64,000 nt of DNA from G963665815 sp942492065 (GCA_942492065.1 CALODV010000008.1:1116001-1180000); one strand, 5' to 3'; counted from the stretch's first letter, positions 33,448 through 42,440 are shown. Program-made: numbers and translations. Notes: generated from the sequence alone by a model not told the origin.

Positions 33448-35214
33448 ATGAAAAAAAACTATAAAGAATGCTCCCCGATGGAGACAGTAAACAAAATACG
33501 AGAAATTTTCTTTAAAAATGATATTACTGTGATCGAAGATCACTGGTTGAATGATATCACTGATATATTCTCCTGTTCACTGAGAGTTGTCAACACGAAT
33601 ATATATTCAAACGGTAAAGGTACAACTTATGAATATGCTCTGGCGAGTGCATATGGTGAAATGATTGAGAGAATACAGAACTTTGCATCATTCAAAGTTG
33701 ATTATTTATCTTCTAATAATGATCTGCCTTTTAAATACGACTATCATGAATCCACAGCTGATAAGAATAGCTGCATACTGGATGCCTGTTTCAGTGATGT
33801 TAACTTGGTTGGAGATTATGGCAAACTCTCAGATCTGTTTGAGAACAGCCTGACATCTTGCAAAGATGACATTACTCTGCTGCACTTCAAAAATATTTCG
33901 AAGGATCGAACTGTTCAGCTCCCAACCTATATTGTTAAGTATTACAAAAGCAATGGCATGGCAAGCGGAAACACAATTGATGAAGCTATTGTTCAGTCTT
34001 TATCAGAAATACTGGAAAGGTATGCTATCAGAGAAATATGTATCAATAACGCAAAAGCCAGCACAATCCCGAACGAGATTATAAAACAGAAGTATCCTGA
34101 TCAATATAAAATAATCGAAGAGATTGAGCAGAGCGGACGCTACAGGGTTATCGTAAAAGACTGCTCTTTAAACAAAGGTCTTCCGGTAATCGGCATAGTT
34201 GTGTTTGATAGAAATACAGGTGGATACATTCCATGCTTTGGGGCAGAACCCGTAATTGCTTATGCTCTGGAAAGAACACTTACCGAGGCTTTTCAAGGCA
34301 GAATGCTAAAGAATATCAAACGTGACTCCAAACTATTGTCATTGAATAGAGAAATTTCAAGAGATGAGCTGGAAAAAGGTTATGAACAGATTGTTGTCTG
34401 GGGAAATGGAATCCTACCAATGTCCTTCTTCTGCAATAATTCTGAGTCATTCTGTGAAGATTTTGCAGATGCTCCTTTTGCAGACAGTAAAGAGAAAAAA
34501 GCTTATCTGATCAAGTTGATTGAAGAGCTGGGCTACGAAATTCTCATAAGAGAGACATCATTCATGGGATTCCCGACCATCCATATAATTGTACCTGGAT
34601 TATCTGAAATTGATGTATATAATACCAATGATTTCATAAAAGAAAAACTCAACATAAATAAACTTGATTATTACAGAAATATCAAGAATCTAACTGACTC
34701 TGAGTTGAGAGACTTCCTGATAGATATAAAATTTGACAGAGCAAGAAAGATAGACAAGAGCCTTATTTCTTCACTGGCTGATTATTTGCCGATTGAGTTT
34801 ACTCATAAATCAATGATGAAAGATATATCTCTAGCCTACCTGTTGTGCCTGATAAACATCAAGCTGAAAGACTATGCAGCAGCATTTGAGAATATGGAAA
34901 AGCTGTTAGCAGACATCGATCTGGATACTGCTCCGGATGCTGAATATTTCACATGTGCAAGACAATACCTGCTTTTGAAGAAACAGGATTTTTCAGATGA
35001 AAGCATAAGAACAATTCTTCTAGATTTATACCTTATTGATACTATTGAAGAGGTTATTTATGATTTGAAAGACGATAACTTATTCAACAATTTACCGGAA
35101 GTCAAATGCCCGGACTGTTCATCATGCGAACACCGGTGTGAGTGTTATCAGTTTAATACAGAGACCCTGTACAATAGACTGAAAAACAGAATGAAAGAAC
35201 ACTATGAATCTTAA
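33448..35214 (+). CDS. YcaO-domain protein, E. coli YcaO type, with Cys-rich tail
   Basis: 588 aa from the ATG at 33448 (the ORF begins 12 nt earlier at a TTG). YcaO proteins use ATP to activate peptide backbone amides. The three ATP/Mg motifs are intact: 'NGKGTTYEYALASAYGEMIERI' (~54-76), 'SNGMASGNTIDEAIVQSLSEILERY' (~169-192) and 'ERTLTEAFQGR' (~276). Sequence and length follow E. coli YcaO, whose proposed link is to RimO, rather than SagD-type cyclodehydratases. No E1-like partner or dehydrogenase gene is present. The C terminus has a helical TPR-like part, then Cys-x2-Cys-x2-Cys-x3-Cys-x-Cys (~554-566), absent in E. coli YcaO and probably metal-binding. Its stop overlaps the exporter start by 11 nt. 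Placement suggests it acts on the 40-aa peptides. Confidence 0.88.
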   Translation: MKKNYKECSPMETVNKIREIFFKNDITVIEDHWLNDITDIFSCSLRVVNTNIYSNGKGTTYEYALASAYGEMIERIQNFASFKVDYLSSNNDLPFKYDYHESTADKNSCILDACFSDVNLVGDYGKLSDLFENSLTSCKDDITLLHFKNISKDRTVQLPTYIVKYYKSNGMASGNTIDEAIVQSLSEILERYAIREICINNAKASTIPNEIIKQKYPDQYKIIEEIEQSGRYRVIVKDCSLNKGLPVIGIVVFDRNTGGYIPCFGAEPVIAYALERTLTEAFQGRMLKNIKRDSKLLSLNREISRDELEKGYEQIVVWGNGILPMSFFCNNSESFCEDFADAPFADSKEKKAYLIKLIEELGYEILIRETSFMGFPTIHIIVPGLSEIDVYNTNDFIKEKLNINKLDYYRNIKNLTDSELRDFLIDIKFDRARKIDKSLISSLADYLPIEFTHKSMMKDISLAYLLCLINIKLKDYAAAFENMEKLLADIDLDTAPDAEYFTCARQYLLLKKQDFSDESIRTILLDLYLIDTIEEVIYDLKDDNLFNNLPEVKCPDCSSCEHRCECYQFNTETLYNRLKNRMKEHYES

Positions 35215-36916
35215 AAGCAGCCTGAAATTTCTTTACCAGCATTTAAAGGGAAGCATAAAAGGAGTAGTTTTATGTTTCTTTTTGATGCTGGTGAGCACAT
35301 TACTGATATTACCCGCCCCTTTAATAACAAAGTTCATTATCGATGATGCATTACCTGAAAAGGACATTGTCCTTCTGTTCAGGTATCTCAGTCTGAGTCT
35401 GTTCATACTAATTACGATCATGATCACAGCTTTTTTTCAGACAAGAGTAATGTTCAAGATCAATAACTCAATTATCGTAAACATCAAGAGGAAACTGCTG
35501 AAGAAACTCAGTAAGGTTACATTCAGAACCCTTGAGACATTTGATAACGGCTATATCTTCTCCAGAGTTAATAATGACACCGAACAGTTGAGATCTGTTC
35601 TGGCAAACGGAGTGATCACCGTGATTGAAAGCCTTCTGACAGTATTAATCAGCTCGGTATTCCTCTTTTTCATTAATGTTCGTCTGGCGATTGTTGCCAT
35701 GCTGATTATTCCGGCTTATGTGTTAACAAATATCTATTTTTCGAGGCTAGTAAGAAAACAGGCCGGACTTGTTTATGAAGCTTACGCCAGGACAACTCAG
35801 CAACTTGATAACTCTCTGAACATTAACATATTATGTCGTCTGTTCGGAAAACCGTTATATCCTGTTTATCACTATTTCAGGTTCTTGAAGGAAGAGTTCA
35901 GAACAGCCTACAATATGACAAAACTGATCAGCTGGAGTAATCTGGTGATAGGATTCATATATGGACTGTTCCCTCTGATTATTATCGGGTACGGTGTATT
36001 TCTGGTGATGCAAAGCAAGATGACTATCGGAGATTTATTCGCTTTCGAAGCTTTAACAGGCTATATCTTCTCCCCTATTGACAAGCTGTCAAACTCTAAC
36101 ATACAGTTTCAGCAGGCTGTTGTAGCTATTTCCAGAATTAACGAGATTTTGCATTTACCGGAAGAAGTTAAAGAGAAAGACGAACGAATAGATGGGATAA
36201 AACGATTAAGATGTGAAAACATCCATTTCAGTTATGATGATGAACCTCTGCTGAAGGATTTCTCTATTGAAATTAACAGATCGGAGAAAATCGCTCTGAT
36301 CGGTGAATCCGGCTGCGGCAAAACTACATTTATCCGCATTTTAATGGGATTACTGGAATCCAGTTCCGGCAAGTATATTGTTAATGACTACGAAATTTCT
36401 GCGAACTCACTCAAAGGTTTAAGGTGCAAGGTTGCACTTGTTGAGCAGGAGCCGATACTGATTAACGATACTATCCTGAACAATATAACCTTTGGTGCCA
36501 GATCGTTTAATCAGCATGAATTTGAGAAAGTTCTGGAACAGGCGGCTATTAAAGAATTTGTGGAGTCTCTGCCTGATAAGGAACATACTGTCATAGACAA
36601 TAACGGCGGGAATCTGTCTGTGGGTCAGAAGCAGCGGATTGCTATTGCCCGGGCTTTGTTCAAGAAACCTGATCTGCTGATACTGGACGAAGCGACATCA
36701 AATATTGACTCTATCAGTGAGATGAAATTTACCGAGACGCTCAGCAATTTACCTGATAATGTAATGGTGCTGGTAATAGCCCACAGATTGAACACAATCA
36801 AGAAGTGCGACTACATAAACATTATGGAGAACGGAAGAATAGTTGAACGCGGCAGCCATGAAATCCTGAAAGAGACCTCTGATAAATACAGAGAAATGAT
36901 ACAAAATTCGATATAG
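35204..36916 (+). CDS. ABC exporter (half-transporter), probable RiPP export
   Basis: 570 aa. The N-terminal membrane domain has six predicted helices (~18-300), including 'LVVLCFFLMLVSTLLIL'-like and 'LLTVLISSVFLFFINVRLAIVAMLII' segments. The nucleotide-binding domain has Walker A 'GESGCGKTT' (~366), signature 'LSVGQKQR' (~470), Walker B 'LLILDEATS' and the H-loop 'VIAHR'. MsbA/LapB-like layout, expected to dimerise. There is no N-terminal C39 peptidase, so the peptides are exported with leader or trimmed elsewhere. It is translationally coupled to the YcaO gene by an 11-nt overlap. Confidence 0.92.
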   Translation: MNLKSSLKFLYQHLKGSIKGVVLCFFLMLVSTLLILPAPLITKFIIDDALPEKDIVLLFRYLSLSLFILITIMITAFFQTRVMFKINNSIIVNIKRKLLKKLSKVTFRTLETFDNGYIFSRVNNDTEQLRSVLANGVITVIESLLTVLISSVFLFFINVRLAIVAMLIIPAYVLTNIYFSRLVRKQAGLVYEAYARTTQQLDNSLNINILCRLFGKPLYPVYHYFRFLKEEFRTAYNMTKLISWSNLVIGFIYGLFPLIIIGYGVFLVMQSKMTIGDLFAFEALTGYIFSPIDKLSNSNIQFQQAVVAISRINEILHLPEEVKEKDERIDGIKRLRCENIHFSYDDEPLLKDFSIEINRSEKIALIGESGCGKTTFIRILMGLLESSSGKYIVNDYEISANSLKGLRCKVALVEQEPILINDTILNNITFGARSFNQHEFEKVLEQAAIKEFVESLPDKEHTVIDNNGGNLSVGQKQRIAIARALFKKPDLLILDEATSNIDSISEMKFTETLSNLPDNVMVLVIAHRLNTIKKCDYINIMENGRIVERGSHEILKETSDKYREMIQNSI

Positions 36917-36925
36917 GAATAATAT

Positions 36926-37101
36926 AAGAAGCTATTTTACCAACACCTTTTATTTTCAGGCTATGATGAGAGAGAGTTTCTACCAATTCAATCTGAGTTA
37001 ACTTTGCCCCCTTCTCCTCCTAGGTAATCAGAGATTAAATACCAATGGAATGATCTTTAAATATACTTAAAAAAGGGAGTGTAGTTAGACTATCTTTACA
37101 A
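36926..37101 (+). repeat. ~175-bp direct repeat, copy A (upstream of slipin gene)
   Basis: About 90% identical to 38154-38328, same orientation. The most conserved parts are 'agagagagtttctaccaatt'-like sequence, 'tcaatctgagttaact' and 'taccaatggaatgatcttta'. No transposase or terminal inverted repeats are visible. The repeat ends just before the slipin leader. Confidence 0.9.
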
Positions 37102-37161
37102 ACATTGACAAGAAACATTGAATATGTCAAATGTTGTCCAATTCTTAATAAAGGAGAAACT

Positions 37162-38019
37162 ATGTTTTATGTATTTATTTCAATCATAGCATTTCTATTT
37201 GTTTTTGTAATGGGTGCTAAAATTGTTCGTCCAACCGAAAGAGCTTTAATTGAGACCCTTGGACGCTATTCAAGATTTTCGTTACCCGGATTTCACTGGA
37301 TATTTCCCGGTATACAAAAAATGTTCAAAGTGAATGTAACAGAAATTATGGCAGATATAGAGCCTCAGGAGATAATTACTAAAAATAGAATGAATGCTCA
37401 GGTAGATCTGGTCATATATTACAGAGTAAGAGCTGACGAAGAATCCGTTAAAAAATCTCAATATAACGTAAACGACTTTCACTCCGAAATTGTCATGCTT
37501 GCTAAAACAACAGCAAGAAACGTAATCGGCGAGTTAATTTTTGAAGATGTAAACAGCAAGAGAAATGAGTTGAACAAGAAACTGCAGTTGATTCTGGATC
37601 ATGAAAGCGATGCCTGGGGTGTTCAAGTTGTAAGAGTTGAGCTGAAAGAAATCTTACCACCGCACGATGTTCAGGAAACAATGAACAACGTAATTAAGGG
37701 TGAAAATAAAAAAACTGCAGCTATTGATTTTGCTTCTGCAAAGGAAATTGAAGCTGACGGAACCAGAAGAGCTCTTGTAAAAGTTGCCGAAGGTAAAAAA
37801 CAGGCTGCAATTCTGGAAGCTGAAGGAAAGGCAAAATCTTATGAATTGATTAACAAATCATTTATAGGAAATGCACAGGAACTGAAACGATACGAAATCA
37901 CCGAGAATTCTCTGGTGAATAACTCGAAAATCATCCTTACAGATAAAGGTATTTCTCCACAATTAATTCTGGGAGATATTCCGATTACTAAGAAAACCGA
38001 AGCTCCTGCAGACAGTTAG
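37162..38019 (+). CDS. SPFH/stomatin-like membrane protein (slipin)
   Basis: 285 aa from the ATG at 37162 (AAGGAG 5 nt upstream); the open frame back to 37105 runs into the repeat. The N-terminal membrane anchor (MFYVFISIIAFLFVFVMGAK) is followed by the SPFH/Band 7 domain ('IVRPTERALIETLGRYSRFSLPGFHWIFPGIQ', 'VDLVIYYRVRADEESVKKSQYNV', 'VQVVRVELKEILPP'), then an Ala/Glu-rich coiled coil ('KKQAAILEAEGKAKSYELINKS'). It likely forms membrane scaffolds with a protease or lipid role. No NfeD-type partner gene is adjacent. It is monocistronic, closed by a strong terminator, and bracketed by direct repeats, as if it could be deleted or was inserted as a unit. Confidence 0.9.
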   Translation: MFYVFISIIAFLFVFVMGAKIVRPTERALIETLGRYSRFSLPGFHWIFPGIQKMFKVNVTEIMADIEPQEIITKNRMNAQVDLVIYYRVRADEESVKKSQYNVNDFHSEIVMLAKTTARNVIGELIFEDVNSKRNELNKKLQLILDHESDAWGVQVVRVELKEILPPHDVQETMNNVIKGENKKTAAIDFASAKEIEADGTRRALVKVAEGKKQAAILEAEGKAKSYELINKSFIGNAQELKRYEITENSLVNNSKIILTDKGISPQLILGDIPITKKTEAPADS

Positions 38020-38085
38020 GAGTGAACACAGACAAGACAGATAATAAATCAGACTGTTTGGGTTAATAAATCAATTATCATCAAT

Positions 38086-38117
38086 AGCAATGAGACCAAA
38101 AACTCATTGCTTTTTTT
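38086..38117 (+). terminator. Intrinsic terminator after the slipin gene
   Basis: AGCAATGAG / CTCATTGCT, a perfect 9-bp stem with an 8-nt loop, followed by a T run. Confidence 0.9.
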
Positions 38118-38153
38118 GTAATTCTCACGAAATTAGAGATTGGTCATCAATAA

Positions 38154-38328
38154 AAGAAGCTATTTTAACAACACTTTTATTTGCAGGCTATGATAAGAGA
38201 GAGTTTCTACCAATTCAATCTGAGTTAACTTCCCCCCCTCACTCCTCCTTGGTAATCAGAGATTTAATACCAATGGAATGATCTTTAAATATACTTAGAA
38301 AGGGAGTGTAGTTAGACTATCTTTTCAA
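38154..38328 (+). repeat. ~175-bp direct repeat, copy B (downstream of slipin gene)
   Basis: Second copy of the repeat at 36926-37101, same orientation. It differs by scattered substitutions and a few one-base indels. A 63-codon ORF here (38090-38281) is not shared by copy A's frame and is treated as spurious. The rest of the 38020-38483 interval holds only the terminator and AT-rich sequence. Confidence 0.9.
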
Positions 38329-38483
38329 GGGACCTGTACACGATTAGATTCCCATAAAAACAAAAAACTTGCCCTCATTCCATATATTTTCATATTTTAC
38401 TTATAGGCACATTGTTAAATTATTACATGATTGCCTTTGTTGACTCTATTAAAGGCAGCAACCAATAGTTAGAAGGTGTTAAG

Positions 38484-40319
38484 ATGGAACTTAAAAAAGA
38501 TATAAATTTCTTCGGTGTTTTCAGTATTGCTACAGGAGCAATGATCAGCTCCGGTATTTTCATTCTTCCGGGACTGGCGTTCACTATGGCTGGTCCTGCA
38601 ATTTTCCTCACTTACCTGCTGGCAGGTATTCTTGCTCTGGCAGGTGTATTAAGTGTTATTGAACTGGCAACAGCCATGCCTAAATCCGGTGGAGATTTCT
38701 ATTTCATCAATAAAACATTCGGTCCGTTGCTGGGGACAATTTCCGGATTTCTCGGTTGGTTTACTCTCTCACTAAAAAGTGCATTTGCAATCTTCGGTAT
38801 ATCTGAAATTGTGTTCCTGTTCTGGGGTATCAGTCCCTTAATATCCGGTCTGGTTTTATGCACAATCTTTGTTATCATTAACATATTCGGAGTCAAGGAA
38901 GCTGTAGCCTTTCAGAATATACTTGTTGCAGGATTACTGGCTCTAATGCTGGCATATATCTCTTTTGGGATGCCTAATGTTGATACTTCCCGTATAACAA
39001 ATGTGCTGTCAACAGGTTTTAATACTATCGTTATCACTGCTGGTTTCGTCTTTATAGCCTATGGCGGTCTACTCCAGGTTGTAAACGTTTCCGAGGAAAT
39101 AAATAACCCAAAGAGGAATATTCCGCTGGGAATTATCTCCTCAATCACTGTAGTAACTATCATTTATACTATAATAACTTATATCATAACAGGTACACTT
39201 CCGGCCAAAGAGTTCAGTGGATCTCTCACACCTGTTGCTGATTCTGCCAGAGTATTCATGGGAAGCCCGGGATTCTGGGCTATCAGCATAGCCTCACTCA
39301 TAGCTTTTGTTACAACTGCCAATGCCGGAATTATGGCTGCTTCCAGATACCCGTTGGCTCTCAGCAGGGAGCACCTTCTTCCGAGTGCGATCTCGAAAAT
39401 CAACAAGAAGTTCAAAACTCCGTCTATAGCAATTATCCTGACAGGTGTCTTCATATATGTTTCACTCCTGCTGCCCCTCGAAATGCTTGTAAAAGCCGCT
39501 TCAACGGTTGTACTCACATCGTATGTACTGACGAATATAGCTGTGATAATCTTTAGAGAAAGCAGAATCACAAACTATAAGCCAAGCTTTAAATCACCTT
39601 TTTATCCCTGGCTGCAGATTATTACAATTATCTCATTTCTGCTGATAATTGCCGATATCGGGATGCAGGCTGTAGAAATAAGTTTATCCCTACTCGCTAT
39701 CAGCATAGGTATCTATTTTGCCTATGGAAGAAAAGCCAAGAACAAGGAATATGCCTTTCTGCATCTGATGAAACGATTTGTTGACAATAAGCTGACAGAC
39801 AATCTTCTCGAAGATGAACTCAGGGATGTTGTCATCAACAGGGACAGTATTGAACAGGATAGTTTTGATGAACTGATAAAGTCTGCTGAAATCATTGATA
39901 TGGAGAATCGCGGAGATTACGAATATATGCTGAAGTCTATCATGAATCAACTTGTAGAGTTAACTCAAATGGATTCCAAAGACCTGCTTGATAAATACAT
40001 GGGAGCACAGAAAGAAACAAATTTTGCCATATCAGAATTTCTGGCAATCCCCCACATTGTTATTGATGGAACAGAAAAATGTTTCCTGCTGATAATCAGA
40101 AACAAACAGGGTATTAAATTCACTGAGAACGAAAACAGCGTAAAAGCTGTGTTTGTACTGGGTGGAACAAAAGACAAAAGGGTTGTTCACCTGAGAAACA
40201 TTGCTTCTATAGCCTCTCTGGTCTATGAAGAAGACTTCCAGAATAAGTGGATTAAAGCTGAGAATGAAACAGAACTTAAAAACCTGATGCTGCTTAGCAG
40301 CCGGAAAAGGTATTTTTAG
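38484..40319 (+). CDS. APC-family amino acid permease fused to a C-terminal PTS EIIA-like domain
   Basis: 611 aa. Residues ~5-410 form about 12 membrane segments with the APC start 'INFFGVFSIATGAMISSGIFILPGLAF' (the GAMISSGIF motif binds the substrate) and 'VSEEINNPKRNIPLGI'. The last ~190 residues are soluble and resemble PTS EIIA of the mannitol/Ntr type ('LLDKYMGAQKETNFAISEFLAIPHIVIDG...CFLLIIRNKQGI', 'VKAVFVLGGTKDKRVVHLRNIASIASLV'), with the phosphorylatable His in 'IPH'. Transport of amino acids is predicted to be gated or regulated through that domain. The substrate is unknown. Its stop is 6 nt from that of the convergent zinc-ribbon gene. Confidence 0.9.
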   Translation: MELKKDINFFGVFSIATGAMISSGIFILPGLAFTMAGPAIFLTYLLAGILALAGVLSVIELATAMPKSGGDFYFINKTFGPLLGTISGFLGWFTLSLKSAFAIFGISEIVFLFWGISPLISGLVLCTIFVIINIFGVKEAVAFQNILVAGLLALMLAYISFGMPNVDTSRITNVLSTGFNTIVITAGFVFIAYGGLLQVVNVSEEINNPKRNIPLGIISSITVVTIIYTIITYIITGTLPAKEFSGSLTPVADSARVFMGSPGFWAISIASLIAFVTTANAGIMAASRYPLALSREHLLPSAISKINKKFKTPSIAIILTGVFIYVSLLLPLEMLVKAASTVVLTSYVLTNIAVIIFRESRITNYKPSFKSPFYPWLQIITIISFLLIIADIGMQAVEISLSLLAISIGIYFAYGRKAKNKEYAFLHLMKRFVDNKLTDNLLEDELRDVVINRDSIEQDSFDELIKSAEIIDMENRGDYEYMLKSIMNQLVELTQMDSKDLLDKYMGAQKETNFAISEFLAIPHIVIDGTEKCFLLIIRNKQGIKFTENENSVKAVFVLGGTKDKRVVHLRNIASIASLVYEEDFQNKWIKAENETELKNLMLLSSRKRYF

Positions 40320-40325
40320 GGGGAA

Positions 40326-40547
40326 TCAATCCACCCTCAGTTTCCCCATGAAACGGATATAGTTAGATTCCTTCACGCCAATGCGATGACCACAGCTTGG
40401 ACAAAGGACATCATTGTTGTCCTCTATGCAGTAGCTTTTCCGGATACAGGAGTAATACATACGGATTAGTGAGCCCTTCCCCACTTTCCTGTAGCGAAAG
40501 AGTTTCTGTTTACAGTCAGGGCATTTGATAGTTATGATTTTTTCCAT
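40326..40547 (-). CDS. Small double zinc-ribbon protein
   Basis: 73 aa with four Cys pairs or near-pairs: 'CPDCKQKLFRYRKVGKGSLIRMYYSC' and 'CIEDNNDVLCPSCGHRIG'. This resembles a rubredoxin/Com-type zinc knuckle that binds nucleic acid or protein. There is no signal peptide and no operon partner. Similar short proteins are widespread in Firmicutes and FCB; function unknown. Confidence 0.75.
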   Translation of the reverse strand: MEKIITIKCPDCKQKLFRYRKVGKGSLIRMYYSCIRKSYCIEDNNDVLCPSCGHRIGVKESNYIRFMGKLRVD

Positions 40548-41008
40548 ACCTTATCTGTGCAGACTGAAGGAGAGAGTCAAGGATTTATGTGATTGATGCT
40601 TAAAACAAGACTTATATCCTCCGGATCAGCTCACAGCGTGTTGAAAACTGATTTTTGTCGTTTCTTTTTTTCCAAAGCATAATCCATTTCCCGACTTTAT
40701 CGGGAAAACCTAAAATAACTTGCTTTCCAACACAGTCTGTCATTCACATAATCTATATATCAAGAATCCATATTCACTTCTTATAACATCAATTAACATA
40801 TCTTAATCAGAGTTATTTTATATTAAGTATATTTTTGATATTTTATATTTTTACTTGACAAATTATATGAAATATGTTTTCTGTCTCCTCGAATGTTTCA
40901 TTAAACAGTGAGCACTATCGAATAACCAATCAACAGGGTGTAAGAGTAAATAACTTCTACAAATTCAAATGACAATGATGATAATTATTTTATGCAGGAG
41001 GTGGCTAT
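40548..41008. other. 461-nt AT-rich intergenic region upstream of the head-tail cluster
   Basis: Contains a perfect 8-bp hairpin TTTCCCGA-CTTTA-TCGGGAAA (40687-40707, no T-run) and a TTGACA box at 40855-40860 without a clear -10. No ORF, tRNA, att-like repeat or integrase trace was found. It is the left border of the phage-like genes. Confidence 0.6.
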
Positions 41009-41455
41009 ATGACACATGAAGACTATAGTAACGCAGCAAATGAGGAGAATCAAAATAATTCACAATCAAATGAAGAAGCCGGAAGCACATATTCAGCAGA
41101 ACAATCCAGAATTGACCTTTTAGAAAGCGAAGTTGCAGGATATCGTGAGCAGGAATGGAACAAGTATGTTAAGTACTTCAAGGATGATGAGTACAGCACA
41201 GACTTTGCCTTTCTGCAGAACCGAGCAGACGAGTTTACTTTTTCTGAAAACGGGAAAAATCTGACCCCGGCACAGTTGAAGAACAATCTAGATAAGTTGA
41301 AGCCGTACATTGAAGCAGAAGTGTTCGGTGTTTTAGAAAACCGCAGCAAGAAACAATCAAGTGTTTTTAATCATTCAGACAGCAAACGGGCAATTCCATT
41401 CAAGAGCAACCAGAAAACAAGTTTTGCAGAGATTTTCAACATCTTTGACAACTAA
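41009..41455 (+). CDS. Probable phage head scaffolding protein
   Basis: 148 aa, strongly charged, with a disordered Asn/Glu/Ser-rich start, a central helical part ('SRIDLLESEVAGYREQEWNKYVKYF', 'LTPAQLKNNLDKLKPYIEAEVF') and a basic C terminus. It sits immediately before the capsid gene (18 nt), the classic place for a scaffold. GGAGG precedes the ATG by 8 nt. No protease motif is seen, so the head would mature without a prohead protease. The call rests on position and composition. Confidence 0.6.
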   Translation: MTHEDYSNAANEENQNNSQSNEEAGSTYSAEQSRIDLLESEVAGYREQEWNKYVKYFKDDEYSTDFAFLQNRADEFTFSENGKNLTPAQLKNNLDKLKPYIEAEVFGVLENRSKKQSSVFNHSDSKRAIPFKSNQKTSFAEIFNIFDN

Positions 41456-41473
41456 TACAAAAGGAGAGCAAAT

Positions 41474-42430
41474 ATGCAACAGGCAACATTAATCAAACTT
41501 GCAGCAGCGCATTCATTACCTGATCAGAAATCAATCATCGATTCTCTCGTTAACGAGTCAGGACTACTTAGAACCATGCCATTCCAGAAAGCAAGTCACG
41601 GCTTATTCCACAAGTACAAGGTTAAAACTGAACTTCCTTCAGGTGGATTCAGAAATGTAAACGGCTCAATTACACCTCATTCAACTAACGAAGAGGTTAA
41701 GCAGATTGATCTGAAAATCCTGACAGATATTCAGCAGGAAGACAAAGCTATCTGCGAAGCCTATCCGGGTGGAGTGAAGAAGTACTTTGCAGATGAGTTA
41801 CCTGCTTTCGTTGAGGGACTGGGTCAGACTGCTGCCAAGCAATTCATTTATGGAACCGATCATGTGGGGTCAGAAGACGGTTTCAAAGGATTGCGTCAGT
41901 ATGCACAGCAATTTGGTAACGAGATCAAACTAGGAGGTTCAACAGGAAACTCCACTTCCATTCTCGTTGTCAGATGGAAAAAAGGTGTATGCTCGGGCTT
42001 ATATAATGAACAGGCTTTTTCCAGGGGGCAGTTAATTACAATCAAACCTATGAACAACGGAAATCCGGTCATGCTGCCGTCCGATGCCGCAACAGGTTCC
42101 ATGAAACCTGTTTATCAGGCCTTGTATGAATCTTACCTTGGTCTTCTGGTAGCAGACAAGAAATGCACCGGTATGATTTCTGAGATCTGCGAAGCTGAAA
42201 GCAAGAAGCCAACTTCAGGTCAGATTGATCAGCTTATCGATCTTGTAAACGGTTCAGCCAACGATACGTTCATCTATCTTAATCGTGCATCAAGACGACT
42301 TCTCTGGGAACTTAAGAACTCTAAGATGCAGACTGCTCCATCTGACAGGAACTACTCAACATCCATTGAACTCTGGAATGGTATTCCGCTGGTACTGGAA
42401 GAAAACATCACATCTAACGAGACTGTATAG
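41474..42430 (+). CDS. Phage major capsid protein (HK97-fold type)
   Basis: 318 aa. Start 'LIKLAAAHSLPDQKSIIDSLVNESGLLRTMPFQKASHGLFHKYKVKTELPSGGFRNVNGS' matches the N-arm and E-loop pattern of a capsid family often found with scaffold and without protease. Later segments 'QFIYGTDHVGSEDGFKGLRQYA', 'IDQLIDLVNGSANDTFIYLNRASRRLLWELK' and 'WNGIPLVLEENI' fit P- and A-domain elements. AAGGAG lies 8 nt before the ATG. It is the main structural protein of this cluster. I assign the function from these patterns and from the order scaffold-capsid-decoration-connector. Confidence 0.82.
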   Translation: MQQATLIKLAAAHSLPDQKSIIDSLVNESGLLRTMPFQKASHGLFHKYKVKTELPSGGFRNVNGSITPHSTNEEVKQIDLKILTDIQQEDKAICEAYPGGVKKYFADELPAFVEGLGQTAAKQFIYGTDHVGSEDGFKGLRQYAQQFGNEIKLGGSTGNSTSILVVRWKKGVCSGLYNEQAFSRGQLITIKPMNNGNPVMLPSDAATGSMKPVYQALYESYLGLLVADKKCTGMISEICEAESKKPTSGQIDQLIDLVNGSANDTFIYLNRASRRLLWELKNSKMQTAPSDRNYSTSIELWNGIPLVLEENITSNETV

Positions 42431-42440
42431 GGGGAGAATA

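Noticed and set aside
33200..33451. 83-codon ORF between precursor 2 and the YcaO gene
   Set aside because: It starts inside the terminator, has no ribosome site at its start and no recognisable protein character; it overlaps the YcaO start.
38090..38281. 63-codon ORF inside direct-repeat copy B
   Set aside because: The frame is interrupted in copy A and the start lies in the slipin terminator; explained by the repeat.
40687..40707. Perfect hairpin as terminator of the zinc-ribbon or permease gene
   Set aside because: No T-run on either strand and it lies upstream of the zinc-ribbon gene rather than after it.
40855..40883. TTGACA box as promoter of the head-tail cluster
   Set aside because: No acceptable -10 sequence at 15-19 bp; kept only as a note in the intergenic entry.
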